A stretch of DNA of 49,008 bases from the NCBI GenBank assembly GCA_046152925.1, contig JBJXFX010000073.1, forward strand, positions 1 to 49,008, in the 5' to 3' direction. A program made the translations under genes and the position numbers. Below the pieces are notes generated by a model, which searched no databases, was not told the DNA's origin, and saw nothing but the letters and a program-made list of their open reading frames with translations. Below are positions 31,643 to 39,922 of the stretch, in pieces (positions within the stretch are counted from its first letter, which is position 1; every line of letters starts with the position of its first letter). Source of the stretch: CAMAUF01 sp046152925 (GTDB lineage Bacteria > Chloroflexota > Dehalococcoidia > Tepidiformales > Tepidiformaceae).

Positions 31643-32485
31643 ATGCCAGGAAGACTCGATGGCAAGGTAGCGGTCGTGACCGGCGGCGCGAGCGGGATTG
31701 GCGAGGCCACCGTCCGCCTCTTCGTCCAGGAAGGGGCCCGCGTCGTCATCGCGGACGTCCAGGACCAGCGCGGCCTCGGGCTCGCCGAAGAGCTCGGCAC
31801 CGCGACCGCCTTCCATCACACCAACGTCGTCGCCGAAGCCGATATCGCCGGCGCGGTCGACCTCGCCGTTTCCCGCTTCGGCCGCCTCGACTGCATGTTC
31901 AACAACGCCGGGATCGTCGGCGCCGTCGGCCCGATCGATGAGACGCCGGCCGATGAGTACGACTTCACGATGAACATCCTCCTCCGCGGTCCCTTCCTCG
32001 GGATGAAGCACGCCGCGCGGGTGATGAAGGCCCAGCGTTCGGGCTGCATCATCTCCACCTCCAGCATCGCAGGACTCTACGGAGGGCTCGGACCTCACGT
32101 CTATGCGGCGGCGAAGACGGCGCTCATCGGCCTCACGAAGAACGTCGCCGCCGAGCTTGGCCCCTACGGCGTCCGCGTGAACTGCATCGCCCCGGGCAAC
32201 ATGGCCACGCAGATGGTCGCCGACGTGATGGGCGTCGGCGACATCGACAACCTCGACGAAGCGGCCCGCCGCCTTGCCGAGCGCTCGCCGCTGAAGGACC
32301 GGCCGGGCCGCGCTTCGGACATCGCTCACGCCGCCCTCTGGCTCGCCAGCGACGACGCCGGCTACGTGAACGGCCACACGCTCACGGTCGACGGCGGCCT
32401 CACGGTCGGCGTCACCCCACGCGGAGCCGCGTTCCAGCAGCACGTCCCGCTGATCCGCGAGCGCGGCGGGCGTGGCCTCAGCTAA
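31643..32485 (+). CDS. Short-chain dehydrogenase/reductase (SDR)
   Basis: 280 residues. Cofactor motif TGGASGIG (13-20) followed by Asp at the end of the second strand (VVIADVQ), which favours NAD(H). NNAG, active-site Ser (STSSIAG), Tyr and Lys in VYAAAK, and GYVNGHTLTVDGG are all present, so it should be active. Classical SDR, about 30 residues longer at the C-terminus than usual. Substrate unknown. AAAGGAGG precedes the start. Confidence 0.92.
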   Translation: MPGRLDGKVAVVTGGASGIGEATVRLFVQEGARVVIADVQDQRGLGLAEELGTATAFHHTNVVAEADIAGAVDLAVSRFGRLDCMFNNAGIVGAVGPIDETPADEYDFTMNILLRGPFLGMKHAARVMKAQRSGCIISTSSIAGLYGGLGPHVYAAAKTALIGLTKNVAAELGPYGVRVNCIAPGNMATQMVADVMGVGDIDNLDEAARRLAERSPLKDRPGRASDIAHAALWLASDDAGYVNGHTLTVDGGLTVGVTPRGAAFQQHVPLIRERGGRGLS

Positions 32486-32563
32486 CGTGCCGCAGCCTTA
32501 CCCGCCGTACCCCGTCATCGCCGCACTCCGTACGATGCGGGTCACTTCATCCAAGGAGAACCC

Positions 32564-32869
32564 ATGATCACGCTAGTCGCGAAGCTTACGGCCGCCGAAG
32601 GCAAGGCCGACGAGCTCAAGGCCGTCCTCAGCCAGATGGTGGCCGACGTTGCCGCCGCCGAAAAAGGCCCCGTTGCCTGCTACTCGCTCCACACGTCCGA
32701 CACCGACCCGAACGTCTTCCTCTTCTACGAGCAGTACGCGAGCAAGGAAGCTGTCGACGCCCACGGGAAGACCCCGCACATGGCCGCGATGGGTGGCAAG
32801 CTCGCAGCCGGGAAGCTGCTCGCTGGCCGCCCGGTGATCGAGCGCTTCACCCAGATCGCCGGGATCTAA
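32564..32869 (+). CDS. Antibiotic-biosynthesis monooxygenase (ABM) domain protein
   Basis: 101 residues, a single ferredoxin-like ABM domain: ITLVAKLTAAEGKADELKAVL, then CYSLHTSDTDPNVFLFYEQYASKEAVDAHG-TPHMAAM. These small dimeric proteins are often cofactor-free oxygenases or unknown binders (YgiN/LsrG type). AAGGAG precedes the ATG. It lies 78 bases after the SDR gene. Confidence 0.88.
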   Translation: MITLVAKLTAAEGKADELKAVLSQMVADVAAAEKGPVACYSLHTSDTDPNVFLFYEQYASKEAVDAHGKTPHMAAMGGKLAAGKLLAGRPVIERFTQIAGI

Positions 32870-32882
32870 CCCCGCTTAGTTG

Positions 32883-32918
32883 CGCGTAGGCAAGGGCCCC
32901 GAGACCCTCGCCTACGCG
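32883..32918 (+). promoter_or_regulatory. Hairpin reaching the uppP start codon
   Basis: CGCGTAGGC / GCCTACGCG (32883-32891 and 32910-32918) with an inner AGGG/CCCT pair. The last paired base is the G of the GTG start. No Shine-Dalgarno motif precedes that start, so the stem either ends the ABM transcript or controls translation of uppP. Confidence 0.55.
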
Positions 32919-33739
32919 TGGACGACCTCCTTAAGGCCGCAGTGCTGGGAATCGTCCAGGGCCTGACCGAGTTCCTCCCTGTCTCGTCTTCCGGACACCT
33001 CATTCTCGTCCCGCGCCTCTTCGGCTGGGAGGACCAGGGCCTCGCATTCGATGTCGGCCTCCACGGCGGGACCCTTCTCGCCCTCCTTGTCTACTTTTGG
33101 CGCGATTGGTGCGCCATGCTCCGCGGCGCCGTCTCCGTCGTCCGGCCCGGAGCAGCCCATACTCGCGACCGGACCCAAGCGAGGCTCCTCGCCCTGATCG
33201 TTGCGGGGTCGGTCCCGGCGGCCGTGGTCGGGCTGCTCTTCAACAGCTGGATCGAAGCTAACGTCCGCCAGCCGTGGCTGGTGGCCATCACCCTCGCCGT
33301 TGTCGGCGGGGTGATGCTCGCAGCCGAGCGGTTCGGTCGGCCGATGCGCTCGCTGCACGACATTCGCGCCATTGATGTCGCCGCCATCGGGCTCGCCCAA
33401 GCCTGCGCGCTCATCCCCGGGGTGTCGCGCTCCGGGGCGACAATCAGCGCTGGGCTGTTCTTGGGCCTCACCCGCGATTCGGCCGCCCGCTTCGCGTTTC
33501 TCCTGGGTACTCCGGCATTCATTGGGGCGGCGCTCCTCAAAGCCTCAGACCTTGCCTCGGAGAGCGGTGCGGAGCTTGGCGAGCTCGCCTTTGGGTTTGC
33601 CCTCAGCGCGGTCGTCGGCTTCGCCGCCATTCACTTTCTGCTGCGCTACCTCCGGACGCACAGCCTGTTGCCGTTCGTCATCTACCGCTGGGCGGTCGCC
33701 GCCTTAACCCTGATCGTCGGCGCCATCCGTATCGCGTGA
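32918..33739 (+). CDS. uppP: Undecaprenyl-diphosphatase
   Basis: Membrane phosphatase (BacA type) that recycles undecaprenyl pyrophosphate for cell-wall and surface polysaccharide synthesis and gives bacitracin tolerance. 273 residues, about eight TM helices. GIVQGLTEFLPVSSSGHL holds the (E/Q)-x-x-x-E and His motif, and IPGVSRSGATISAGL the P-G-x-S-R-S-G-A-T motif. GTG 32918 fits the family N-terminus exactly and lies at the foot of a hairpin. Confidence 0.95.
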   Translation: MDDLLKAAVLGIVQGLTEFLPVSSSGHLILVPRLFGWEDQGLAFDVGLHGGTLLALLVYFWRDWCAMLRGAVSVVRPGAAHTRDRTQARLLALIVAGSVPAAVVGLLFNSWIEANVRQPWLVAITLAVVGGVMLAAERFGRPMRSLHDIRAIDVAAIGLAQACALIPGVSRSGATISAGLFLGLTRDSAARFAFLLGTPAFIGAALLKASDLASESGAELGELAFGFALSAVVGFAAIHFLLRYLRTHSLLPFVIYRWAVAALTLIVGAIRIA

Positions 33740-33747
33740 GTCCCTCC

Positions 33748-33753
33748 TACAAT
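33748..33753 (+). promoter_or_regulatory. -10 element TACAAT for the SDR pair
   Basis: TACAAT, 20 bases before ATG 33774 and 8 bases after the uppP stop; GGGGGAG follows as ribosome binding site. Confidence 0.4.
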
Positions 33754-33773
33754 TGGCCGGCAAGGGGGAGACG

Positions 33774-34601
33774 ATGCTTGAGAAGCTCCGGCTCGATGGC
33801 CGGGTCGCGATTGTCACGGGCGGAGGGCGGGGGCTGGGGCGCGAAATGGCGCTGTCTCTGTCTGAGGCCGGCGCCGAAGTCTGCATCGCCAGCCGGACCG
33901 CCGCGCAACTCGACGAGACCGCCGCCTTTATCCAGGCGAGGACCGGCAAGCCGATCCTCGCCATCCCGACCAACGTTCAATCCTCGGCCGAGGTCGACGC
34001 GGTCGTGGCTGAAACGGTGAAGCGGTTCGGCCGCCTCGATGTCATGGTGAACAACGCCGGAATCGGCGATGCCCGTGGCTCGGGCTCCCGGATCTGGGAC
34101 CTCACCGATGAGGACTGGGGCGACACCATTTCGGTGAACCTCGATAGCGCCTTCTACGGATGCCGGGCGGCCGCGCGCGTCTTCCGCGACCAAGGGGGCG
34201 GCGGGGTGATCGTCAACGTTGCCAGCGGGATGGGCATGCGGGCCGCCCCGACGGCGCTTGGCTATTCGTCGGCGAAGGGCGGCGTGATCTCGCTGACCCG
34301 GACCCTGGCCGCGCAGTTGGCGGGCGAGGGCATCCGCGTGAACTGCATCGTCCCTGGGTTCGTGGCACAGCGCCCGCCCGTCGACGACGAGGAGCGCAAA
34401 CGCGCCGCCGACCGCGGCCGGCTCAACACCATCCGCCGTTTCGGCGAGGCGTGGGAGCTTGGCCCGCTGGCCGTGTTCCTTTGCTCCGATGCGTCCAGCT
34501 ATATCACCGGCGAGAACTTTGTCATCGACGGCGGCGGGCTCTCGGGCGGGATTGCACCGCTCGGACACGTCTCCTCCGTCCTCGCGGCGGAGGTGCACTA
34601 A
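33774..34601 (+). CDS. Short-chain dehydrogenase/reductase (SDR), catalytically intact
   Basis: 275 residues from ATG 33774 (GGGGGAG 3 bases upstream). TGGGRGLG (15-22), NNAG, Ser in ASGMGM, YSSAK and an IDGGG end; all catalytic residues are present. It overlaps the next SDR by one base (TAATG), suggesting equal amounts of both and perhaps one mixed oligomer. Substrate unknown. Confidence 0.92.
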   Translation: MLEKLRLDGRVAIVTGGGRGLGREMALSLSEAGAEVCIASRTAAQLDETAAFIQARTGKPILAIPTNVQSSAEVDAVVAETVKRFGRLDVMVNNAGIGDARGSGSRIWDLTDEDWGDTISVNLDSAFYGCRAAARVFRDQGGGGVIVNVASGMGMRAAPTALGYSSAKGGVISLTRTLAAQLAGEGIRVNCIVPGFVAQRPPVDDEERKRAADRGRLNTIRRFGEAWELGPLAVFLCSDASSYITGENFVIDGGGLSGGIAPLGHVSSVLAAEVH

Positions 34602-35386
34602 TGGCCGACTGGGACCGCAGAGCAGGGTTCGACCTCACCGGGAAGCGCGCCTTGGTCGTGGGCTTCGGCAACCCAGCCGGGGAGGGGGTCGCAATAGCGC
34701 TCGCCGAGGCGGGCGCCGATGTCGCTGTCGCTTCGGCGACGCTCGACGGCGACGAGGTGATGGCGGCGAAGCGCGCGGCCAAGAAGGTCGCCGCGCTTGG
34801 CCGCAAGAGCTTCTCCCAGGGCTGGGACGTCACGCTGCCGGGCAACGTGCAGGTGGGCCTGCGCCAGATCGTGAAGGAGATCGGCAAGCCCGAGATCCTT
34901 GTCTACAACGCCGACCACGCGCTCCTCAAGCCGATCGAGAAGGTCACTGACGCCGAGTTCGGCCATACCCAAGCCGTCAACCTGAGCGGCGCTTTCTACG
35001 CCTCGCGATCGTTCGTTCGCGAACTTGGCGACGCCGAAGGCCGGATCATCTTCCTCACGTCCATGCTCGGCGAGAGGGGCGTGGAGCATGCCGCCGCCTA
35101 TGGCGCCGCCCGGGGCGGCGTGGTTGGGCTCATGGCGAACCTTTCGCAGGAGCTCGGCGCCCGCCGGATCACCGTGAACTGTATCTCGATGGGCTGGATG
35201 GAATGGTCGGCCGGCGGTGGGCCGAACGACATCAGCGCCAACCGCTTGCTCCGCTTCATCCCGTTGAAGCGCTATGGGAAGGCGGAGGATGTCGCGCTCT
35301 TCGCCGTCTTGCTCGCGTCCGAGGGTGGCGCCTACCTGAACGGACAGGTGTTCCACGTCGACGGCGGGGTCCTGGGGCATCTCTGA
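34601..35386 (+). CDS. Divergent SDR-fold protein lacking the catalytic Lys
   Basis: 261 residues. The fold is clear, but key motifs have decayed: the glycine motif reads VVGFGNPAGEGVA, NNAG is YNADH, and the Tyr-x-x-x-Lys is Tyr167-GAA-Arg171. VDGGVLGHL closes it as usual. It may be a non-catalytic partner of the SDR just upstream (as in the BbsC/BbsD pair of toluene degradation) or use Arg instead. The start overlaps the upstream stop (TAATG), and its own stop overlaps the next ATG (TGATG). Confidence 0.88.
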   Translation: MADWDRRAGFDLTGKRALVVGFGNPAGEGVAIALAEAGADVAVASATLDGDEVMAAKRAAKKVAALGRKSFSQGWDVTLPGNVQVGLRQIVKEIGKPEILVYNADHALLKPIEKVTDAEFGHTQAVNLSGAFYASRSFVRELGDAEGRIIFLTSMLGERGVEHAAAYGAARGGVVGLMANLSQELGARRITVNCISMGWMEWSAGGGPNDISANRLLRFIPLKRYGKAEDVALFAVLLASEGGAYLNGQVFHVDGGVLGHL

Positions 35387-35889
35387 TGGCCAAAGACCCG
35401 GGGAAGCCGCTCGCCGTGCGAATGCTCGAACAGCGCAAGGTTGCTCACGAGCTGTTCGTCTTCCCGGATGCCATCCGTGACGCCGCCGAGGTGGCGCGCG
35501 TCACGGGGTGGCCGGCCGAGGCGGTCTACAAGACGCTCGTGGTCGAAGAGGACCCACCGAGGGGTAAGCCTCGCCTGGTGATGATGCCGGCCGACTCAGA
35601 GCTCGATCTGAAGGCGTTTGCCATCGCCCTCGGCATCAAGAAGGCCCGCATGGCCTCACACAGCGAGGCTGAGCGCCACACAGGCCTCTTGGTCGGCGGG
35701 ATCAGCGCCCTAGCGCTGGTAGGGAAGGGTTTCCCAGTCTTCATCGACGTGCGAGCCCTGGACCGCGCCGACATCCTCGTGAGCGCAGGACAGCGCGGGA
35801 TGGACGCCCGGATCGCAGTCGCCGACCTGATCGCGGTCACCGGCGCGAAGCCGCTGGAGGGGATCGGCCGGCCGTTGGCCACCGGCTAG
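35386..35889 (+). CDS. YbaK/EbsC family Cys-tRNA(Pro) deacylase
   Basis: 167 residues. Hydrolyses mischarged Cys-tRNA(Pro) in trans. Seen: ARMLEQRKVAHELFVFPD-type N-terminus (AVRMLEQRKVAHELFVFP), VYKTLVVE with the key Lys, ADSELDLKAFA, VGGISALALVGKGFPVF and VSAGQRGM, all as in YbaK/EbsC. Its ATG overlaps the divergent SDR stop (TGATG). It converges with the K+ channel gene, overlapping by 4 bases. Confidence 0.92.
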   Translation: MAKDPGKPLAVRMLEQRKVAHELFVFPDAIRDAAEVARVTGWPAEAVYKTLVVEEDPPRGKPRLVMMPADSELDLKAFAIALGIKKARMASHSEAERHTGLLVGGISALALVGKGFPVFIDVRALDRADILVSAGQRGMDARIAVADLIAVTGAKPLEGIGRPLATG

Positions 35890-36908
35890 CGCCGGCCGCC
35901 CTGGAGCTGGGCGAGCTCCCCTTCGTCCGCGAGGACGATCACGATGTCGCCTTCCTCAAGCAGGTCCTGGTCCTTGGGGCCGACAGCGAGGCTGCCATCG
36001 CGGTGGCGGATCCCAAGGAGGGACGCGCTCGGCGCGCCGGCGATCAGCTGCTTGCAGGTTTGCCCCTGAAGGCCGTTGTCGCGGTTGACCTCGAACTCCG
36101 CGAGCACGAGGTCGCCCTGGCGGCCTCGCGAGAGCGTGTCCATGAAATCGGCGGCCATCGGCTGAAAGGCGAGCAACACCATCCGGCGCCCGCCGAGGCT
36201 ATAGGGCGAGACGACGCGGTCGGCGCCCGCGAGGCGCAGCTTCTCTTCGTTCTGGGGGAGCGCGGCGCGAGCGATGATGAACAGGCTGGGGTTCAGCGCG
36301 CGGGCCGTCAGCGTGATGTAGGTGTTGCCGGCGTCCGAATCGCTGGCCGCGAGGAGACATCGAGCGCGCGTCAGGTTCGATTGGACGAGGACGCGTTCTT
36401 GGGATGCGTCGCCGGGGACAACGTGATAACCAAAGCCGCGGGCGAGCTCGATCGAATCGGCGCGTTCTTCGATCACGACAAACGGCTGTTGGCGTTCGCG
36501 CAGCTCGCGGGCAATCTCCTGGCCCACGCGCCCGAAGCCGCAGAGGATGTAATGCCCCTCCATCCTTTCGATCTCCAACTCCATCCTCCTGCGGTAGAAG
36601 CGGCTGCGGATGTCGCCTTCCAGCGACTCCTCCATGATCACGGCGAACGAGTAGAAGATGATGCCGACACCGGAAAGCAGCAGCGCGACCGTGAACAACT
36701 TCTCGGTGACGCCGAAGTCTGCAAGCTCGCGGAACCCGACGGTCGTGAGGGTCGTCACCGTCTGATAGAGGGCGTCGACGAAGCTGAGGCCGGAGAGCGT
36801 CATGTAGCCGGCAATGCCGATGCTGACGACGGCGGCAAACAGCCCGAGGGCCACGCGGAGCCGAGGGCTCAGCGGCAACGCTCTCAGGCTGTCACGGGCG
36901 GCGTGCAC
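35886..36908 (-). CDS. Two-TM potassium channel with RCK (TrkA-N/TrkA-C) domains
   Basis: 340 residues. TM1 about 18-40, a pore helix with filter TTVGFRE (55-61), TM2 about 71-93, then RCK-N (GHYILCGFGRVGQEIA, about 118-235) and RCK-C (about 260-335, with EEGDIVIVLADEGEL). This is the MthK-like layout. The filter has Phe-Arg where Tyr-Gly is classical; Phe occurs in relatives, Arg at the outer end is less usual. A ligand such as Ca2+ or NAD(H) probably gates it; which one is not visible. Confidence 0.9.
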   Translation of the reverse strand: MHAARDSLRALPLSPRLRVALGLFAAVVSIGIAGYMTLSGLSFVDALYQTVTTLTTVGFRELADFGVTEKLFTVALLLSGVGIIFYSFAVIMEESLEGDIRSRFYRRRMELEIERMEGHYILCGFGRVGQEIARELRERQQPFVVIEERADSIELARGFGYHVVPGDASQERVLVQSNLTRARCLLAASDSDAGNTYITLTARALNPSLFIIARAALPQNEEKLRLAGADRVVSPYSLGGRRMVLLAFQPMAADFMDTLSRGRQGDLVLAEFEVNRDNGLQGQTCKQLIAGAPSASLLGIRHRDGSLAVGPKDQDLLEEGDIVIVLADEGELAQLQGGRR

Positions 36909-36954
36909 GGAAGGAATGGTACGAAGTCCGGGGCTACGGGAGAGCCTTGCCGGG

Positions 36955-37827
36955 CTACTGAGCGCTCACGATGGGGATGGTCACGCGCCAGGTGGAGATG
37001 GGACGCGTCCCGCCGGAGCTCGCACCGCCGACCTCGTCCTTGCGGAGGTACTGGGTGGCGACCCAGCCATCGCCCCAGGCGGTCGACACGTTGATCCAGT
37101 CACGCCCGTCCACGTTCATGGTCGTGCGGGAGAGGATGGTCACCGTGCTGCCGTCGGAGAGCCGGGTGATGACTTTGCTCGAGGCGCCAGGCGCGACGCG
37201 AAGGTTCAGGCTATCTCCATCGGCGGCGACAATCGCCCGGTCGCCAGCGCTCCACTTCACGGTCGAAGCGGCAGCCGAGGTAGTCGTCGTCTGGCCGGGT
37301 TTCCAGCCGGGGACGTTAATCCGATAGACGTGGACCTTGAGGTTCGGGTTGCCGTACCGGGCGGTCGCGGCCACCGGGTCGTATTCCTCGCGGACGGTGA
37401 CGACTTCGTCCCAGTTAGCGTTGGAGTCGATGACTTTGAAGATACCTCTGCCCTTGTTCTCCATCACGATCGCGGTGTGGAGGCCGGGGTAATCGGCCGA
37501 AGGCGACGTGTCGCGGTCATCAGTGATCTGGATGATGTCGCCTTCTTGGGCCTTGGCGAGGGAGACTTCCGTCGCGCCTGCTTCGAAGAAGCCGAGACGG
37601 TAATCGAAGCCAACTTCCTTGCCGGTGGCTTCGAACACGACCTGCTGCATGAAGGTCCAGCATTGGCCACCCCAGCCGCCCTGATGCTTGAGGGCGGTCG
37701 TGACGATGGGGTGGGTGTACTTCGTCGAGGTCCCAGAGGCGGCAAAGATGACGCCGGGGATCGCGACAAATGCGATAACTATGGCCAGGAAGCCCGTCAG
37801 GGCCAGCCGGTGCGGGGACATCGGCAT
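36955..37827 (-). CDS. Secreted CHAP/NlpC-like protein with C-terminal SH3b domain
   Basis: 290 residues from ATG 37827. Signal peptide (LALTGFLAIVIAFVAIPGVIFA). The next ~150 residues resemble a papain-like amidase: GGQCWTFMQQV with Cys56 and LHTAIVMEN with His117, in the right order and spacing for CHAP/NlpC-P60. Residues about 205-275 form a bacterial SH3 domain (DSLNLRVAPGASSKVITRLSDGSTVTIL). Expected to bind and possibly cut cell-wall peptides, or only to bind. The catalytic assignment is inferred. Confidence 0.82.
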   Translation of the reverse strand: MPMSPHRLALTGFLAIVIAFVAIPGVIFAASGTSTKYTHPIVTTALKHQGGWGGQCWTFMQQVVFEATGKEVGFDYRLGFFEAGATEVSLAKAQEGDIIQITDDRDTSPSADYPGLHTAIVMENKGRGIFKVIDSNANWDEVVTVREEYDPVAATARYGNPNLKVHVYRINVPGWKPGQTTTTSAAASTVKWSAGDRAIVAADGDSLNLRVAPGASSKVITRLSDGSTVTILSRTTMNVDGRDWINVSTAWGDGWVATQYLRKDEVGGASSGGTRPISTWRVTIPIVSAQ

Positions 37828-38061
37828 GCGTACGACCTGAGGTGGGTAGTCCCGAAGGCTGTTCGGACTGTAACGGCCGTTACACCTTGCGGGCAACCCT
37901 TTAGGAGGAGCGCGACTCCGCCAAAAGGCGGAATTTGCAGAGAATTCACAAGCGGAGAGACATAATGGCCACCGAATGTCCACCCAACGTGGCGCCTCGC
38001 GGCCGTCTCGCGTAGCCTCCGACCACTGCCGAGAGACGTACAACGTCCGAAAGAGGTGCCC
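37828..38061. other. 234-base divergent gap with a perfect 16-bp palindrome and a short hairpin
   Basis: Contains the TGTAACGGCCGTTACA palindrome (37869-37884), alternative stems GGAG-CGCGA-CTCC and TCCGCC-AAAA-GGCGGA (37917-37932) that share bases, and an AT-richer patch around 37932-37975 with CATAAT, a possible -10 for the aldolase gene. No ORF worth calling. Confidence 0.55.
37869..37884. promoter_or_regulatory. Perfect 16-bp palindrome, candidate operator
   Basis: TGTAACGGCCGTTACA, 42 bases upstream of the SH3b protein start and 178 bases upstream of the aldolase start. The TGTAAC/GTTACA half-sites are typical in form for dimeric (TetR/GntR-like) regulators. It probably acts on the SH3b gene promoter. 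Confidence 0.5.
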
Positions 38062-38817
38062 GTGCGCGAGAACACTGTGAAGACCAAGTGGATGAACGGC
38101 GAACCGACCTTCGGCGGCTGGCTCTCCATCCCGAGCTCCGTCAGCGCCGAGATCATGGCGCACCAGGGATTCGACTACGTCTGCGTCGATATGCAACACG
38201 GCCTGATCGACTACCAAGTGGCCGTCACGATGCTCCAAGCGATCAGCCAGACGGCGACCATCCCGTTCGTCCGCGTGCCCTGGAACGAGTTCGGGATCAT
38301 CGGCAAGATGCTCGACGCTGGCGCCTACGGCGTCATCATTCCGATGGTGAACTCCGTCGAAGAGGCGAAGCAGGCCGTGGCCGCGTGCAAGTACTTCCCC
38401 CTCGGCGCGCGGAGCTTCGGGCCGGCCCGCGCGGCGATTTACGCGGGCGCCGACTACTTCCAGTACGCCAACGACACGGTCCGCTGCGTCGCGATGATCG
38501 AGACGAAACAGGCCGTCGAGCGGATCGATGACATCCTCTCCGTCCCGGGGATCGACGGCGTCTACGTGGGCCCGGCTGACCTCTCTATCACGTATGGACT
38601 GCCGCCCCGGATGGACAACGAAGGCGTCTTTCCCGGCGCGCTGGAGAAGGTCGTCGCTTCGTGCAAGGCCCACGGTGTCACGCCCGGGATTCACGCGAGC
38701 GCGGCCTTGGCCTCCAAGCGCGTCGCTGGCGGCTTTCAATTAATCACGATTGGCAGCGACTCGGGCGGGGTCGGTGCGCAGGCCCAACGGGACCTCAAGC
38801 AGGCCCGCGAAGGCTAA
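38062..38817 (+). CDS. HpcH/HpaI family class II aldolase
   Basis: 251 residues from GTG 38062 (AAGAGG 5 bases upstream; GTG 38056 would overlap that motif). Typical pattern: TFGGWLSIPS, FDYVCVDMQHGLIDY with the catalytic His, IETKQAVERID with metal-binding Glu, GIDGVYVGPADLSIT with metal-binding Asp. It splits 2-keto-3-deoxy or 4-hydroxy-2-oxo acids to pyruvate and an aldehyde; the natural substrate is unclear. Confidence 0.92.
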   Translation: MRENTVKTKWMNGEPTFGGWLSIPSSVSAEIMAHQGFDYVCVDMQHGLIDYQVAVTMLQAISQTATIPFVRVPWNEFGIIGKMLDAGAYGVIIPMVNSVEEAKQAVAACKYFPLGARSFGPARAAIYAGADYFQYANDTVRCVAMIETKQAVERIDDILSVPGIDGVYVGPADLSITYGLPPRMDNEGVFPGALEKVVASCKAHGVTPGIHASAALASKRVAGGFQLITIGSDSGGVGAQAQRDLKQAREG

Positions 38818-38829
38818 CCAGAGCGTTAA

Positions 38830-39054
38830 CTAGCGGCCTGGGGTCCCGAGCGCTTGCTCGATGGCGCGCAAGCGCCGGTCGATGTCGCGGAGGGCCCGCC
38901 GCTGGTGGGCCATGCCGACGAAGAAGTCGAACCAGATCAGCCCGAGGCCAACGGCCAGGAGGATCTGGCGGACGAGATCGTGGTTAATCGAGATGCCCAG
39001 AATGACCAGCACGATCCCGATCGCGGAGATCAGACCCGGGACCGCGATCAGCAC
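38830..39054 (-). CDS. Small two-helix membrane protein
   Basis: 74 residues: helix 1 about 3-22 (IAVPGLISAIGIVLVILGIS), helix 2 about 28-48 (VRQILLAVGLGLIWFDFFVG), then a basic amphipathic end (HQRRALRDIDRRLRAIEQAL). No known family. It follows the inositol-monophosphatase gene by 24 bases and may share its transcript. Confidence 0.6.
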   Translation of the reverse strand: MLIAVPGLISAIGIVLVILGISINHDLVRQILLAVGLGLIWFDFFVGMAHQRRALRDIDRRLRAIEQALGTPGR

Positions 39055-39078
39055 CCTGAAGCTCCTTTAGGGAAGTCC

Positions 39079-39897
39079 TTAGCGCGCGGACGCCAGGTGT
39101 TGCCGCTGGGCCTCGTCCAGGATTGCGGCGTGGTTCGCAGGCGTCCCCGCGACGACGGCGGTACTGCGAAGCGTCGCTGGCGAGCCGTCAAGCTCGGTGA
39201 CCACGCCGCCCGCTTCGCGGACCAGCAGCAAGCCCGGCGCCGAGTCCCACGGCGCGAGGATGACGTGGATGTACGCGTCCCACTTGCCGGCGGCCAAGTA
39301 GGCCAGGCCAAGGGCGGCCGAGGCGCCGATCCGTACACCGAGGACCCTTTGCCAGAGCGCGTTCGCCGTGCGCAGCTGGGCTTGCGCCGCGACGTCTTCG
39401 AGGCCGAGGTCCAGCGCGAGGATCGTCTCCGAAAGCGGCGCGTCGCCGTTCACGCGCACCTGACGGCCGTTGAGCGTCGTCCCCAGCCCCTGGACCGCGA
39501 GAAACTCGTCGCCCGTGAGCGGGTGGGTGGTGAGCCCGACGACCGGCTCGCCGCCCAGGCAGAGCGCGAGGTTGAACCCAATGTGTGGGATCCCGCGGCT
39601 GAAGTTCCGCGTCCCGTCAATCGGGTCGACCACCCACATCCAGTCGTCGCTCCAGGCGTCGGAGGATGTTTCCTCGCCCATCAGGAGGTGCGCCGGGTAC
39701 TCGCGCTGGAGGATGTCACGGACGGCCCGTTCGACGGCGACATCGGTCTCGGTGACCGGGTTGCGCGGGCCCTTGCTGCCGACGGCGTGGTCCTGACCCC
39801 AGACGCCGCGGACGATGGTCGCGGCTTGGGCCGCGCATTCGCGCGCGACATCGATCGGGGAGCGGTTGGAGGTCGAAAGCGGGAGGGCGGTTGGCAT
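39079..39897 (-). CDS. Inositol monophosphatase family protein
   Basis: 272 residues from ATG 39897. The Mg2+-binding signatures are intact: GEETSSDAW (Glu), WVVDPIDGTRNFSRGIPHIG (Asp, Asp), and APWDSAPGLLLVREAGG (Asp). Members remove phosphate from inositol-1-phosphate, histidinol phosphate or related sugars; the sequence alone does not tell which. The ATG at 39969 lies inside the upstream nitroreductase gene and is less likely. Confidence 0.93.
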   Translation of the reverse strand: MPTALPLSTSNRSPIDVARECAAQAATIVRGVWGQDHAVGSKGPRNPVTETDVAVERAVRDILQREYPAHLLMGEETSSDAWSDDWMWVVDPIDGTRNFSRGIPHIGFNLALCLGGEPVVGLTTHPLTGDEFLAVQGLGTTLNGRQVRVNGDAPLSETILALDLGLEDVAAQAQLRTANALWQRVLGVRIGASAALGLAYLAAGKWDAYIHVILAPWDSAPGLLLVREAGGVVTELDGSPATLRSTAVVAGTPANHAAILDEAQRQHLASAR

Positions 39898-39922
39898 GCG
39901 CGCCAGGGTAGGGCCGTGGGCG

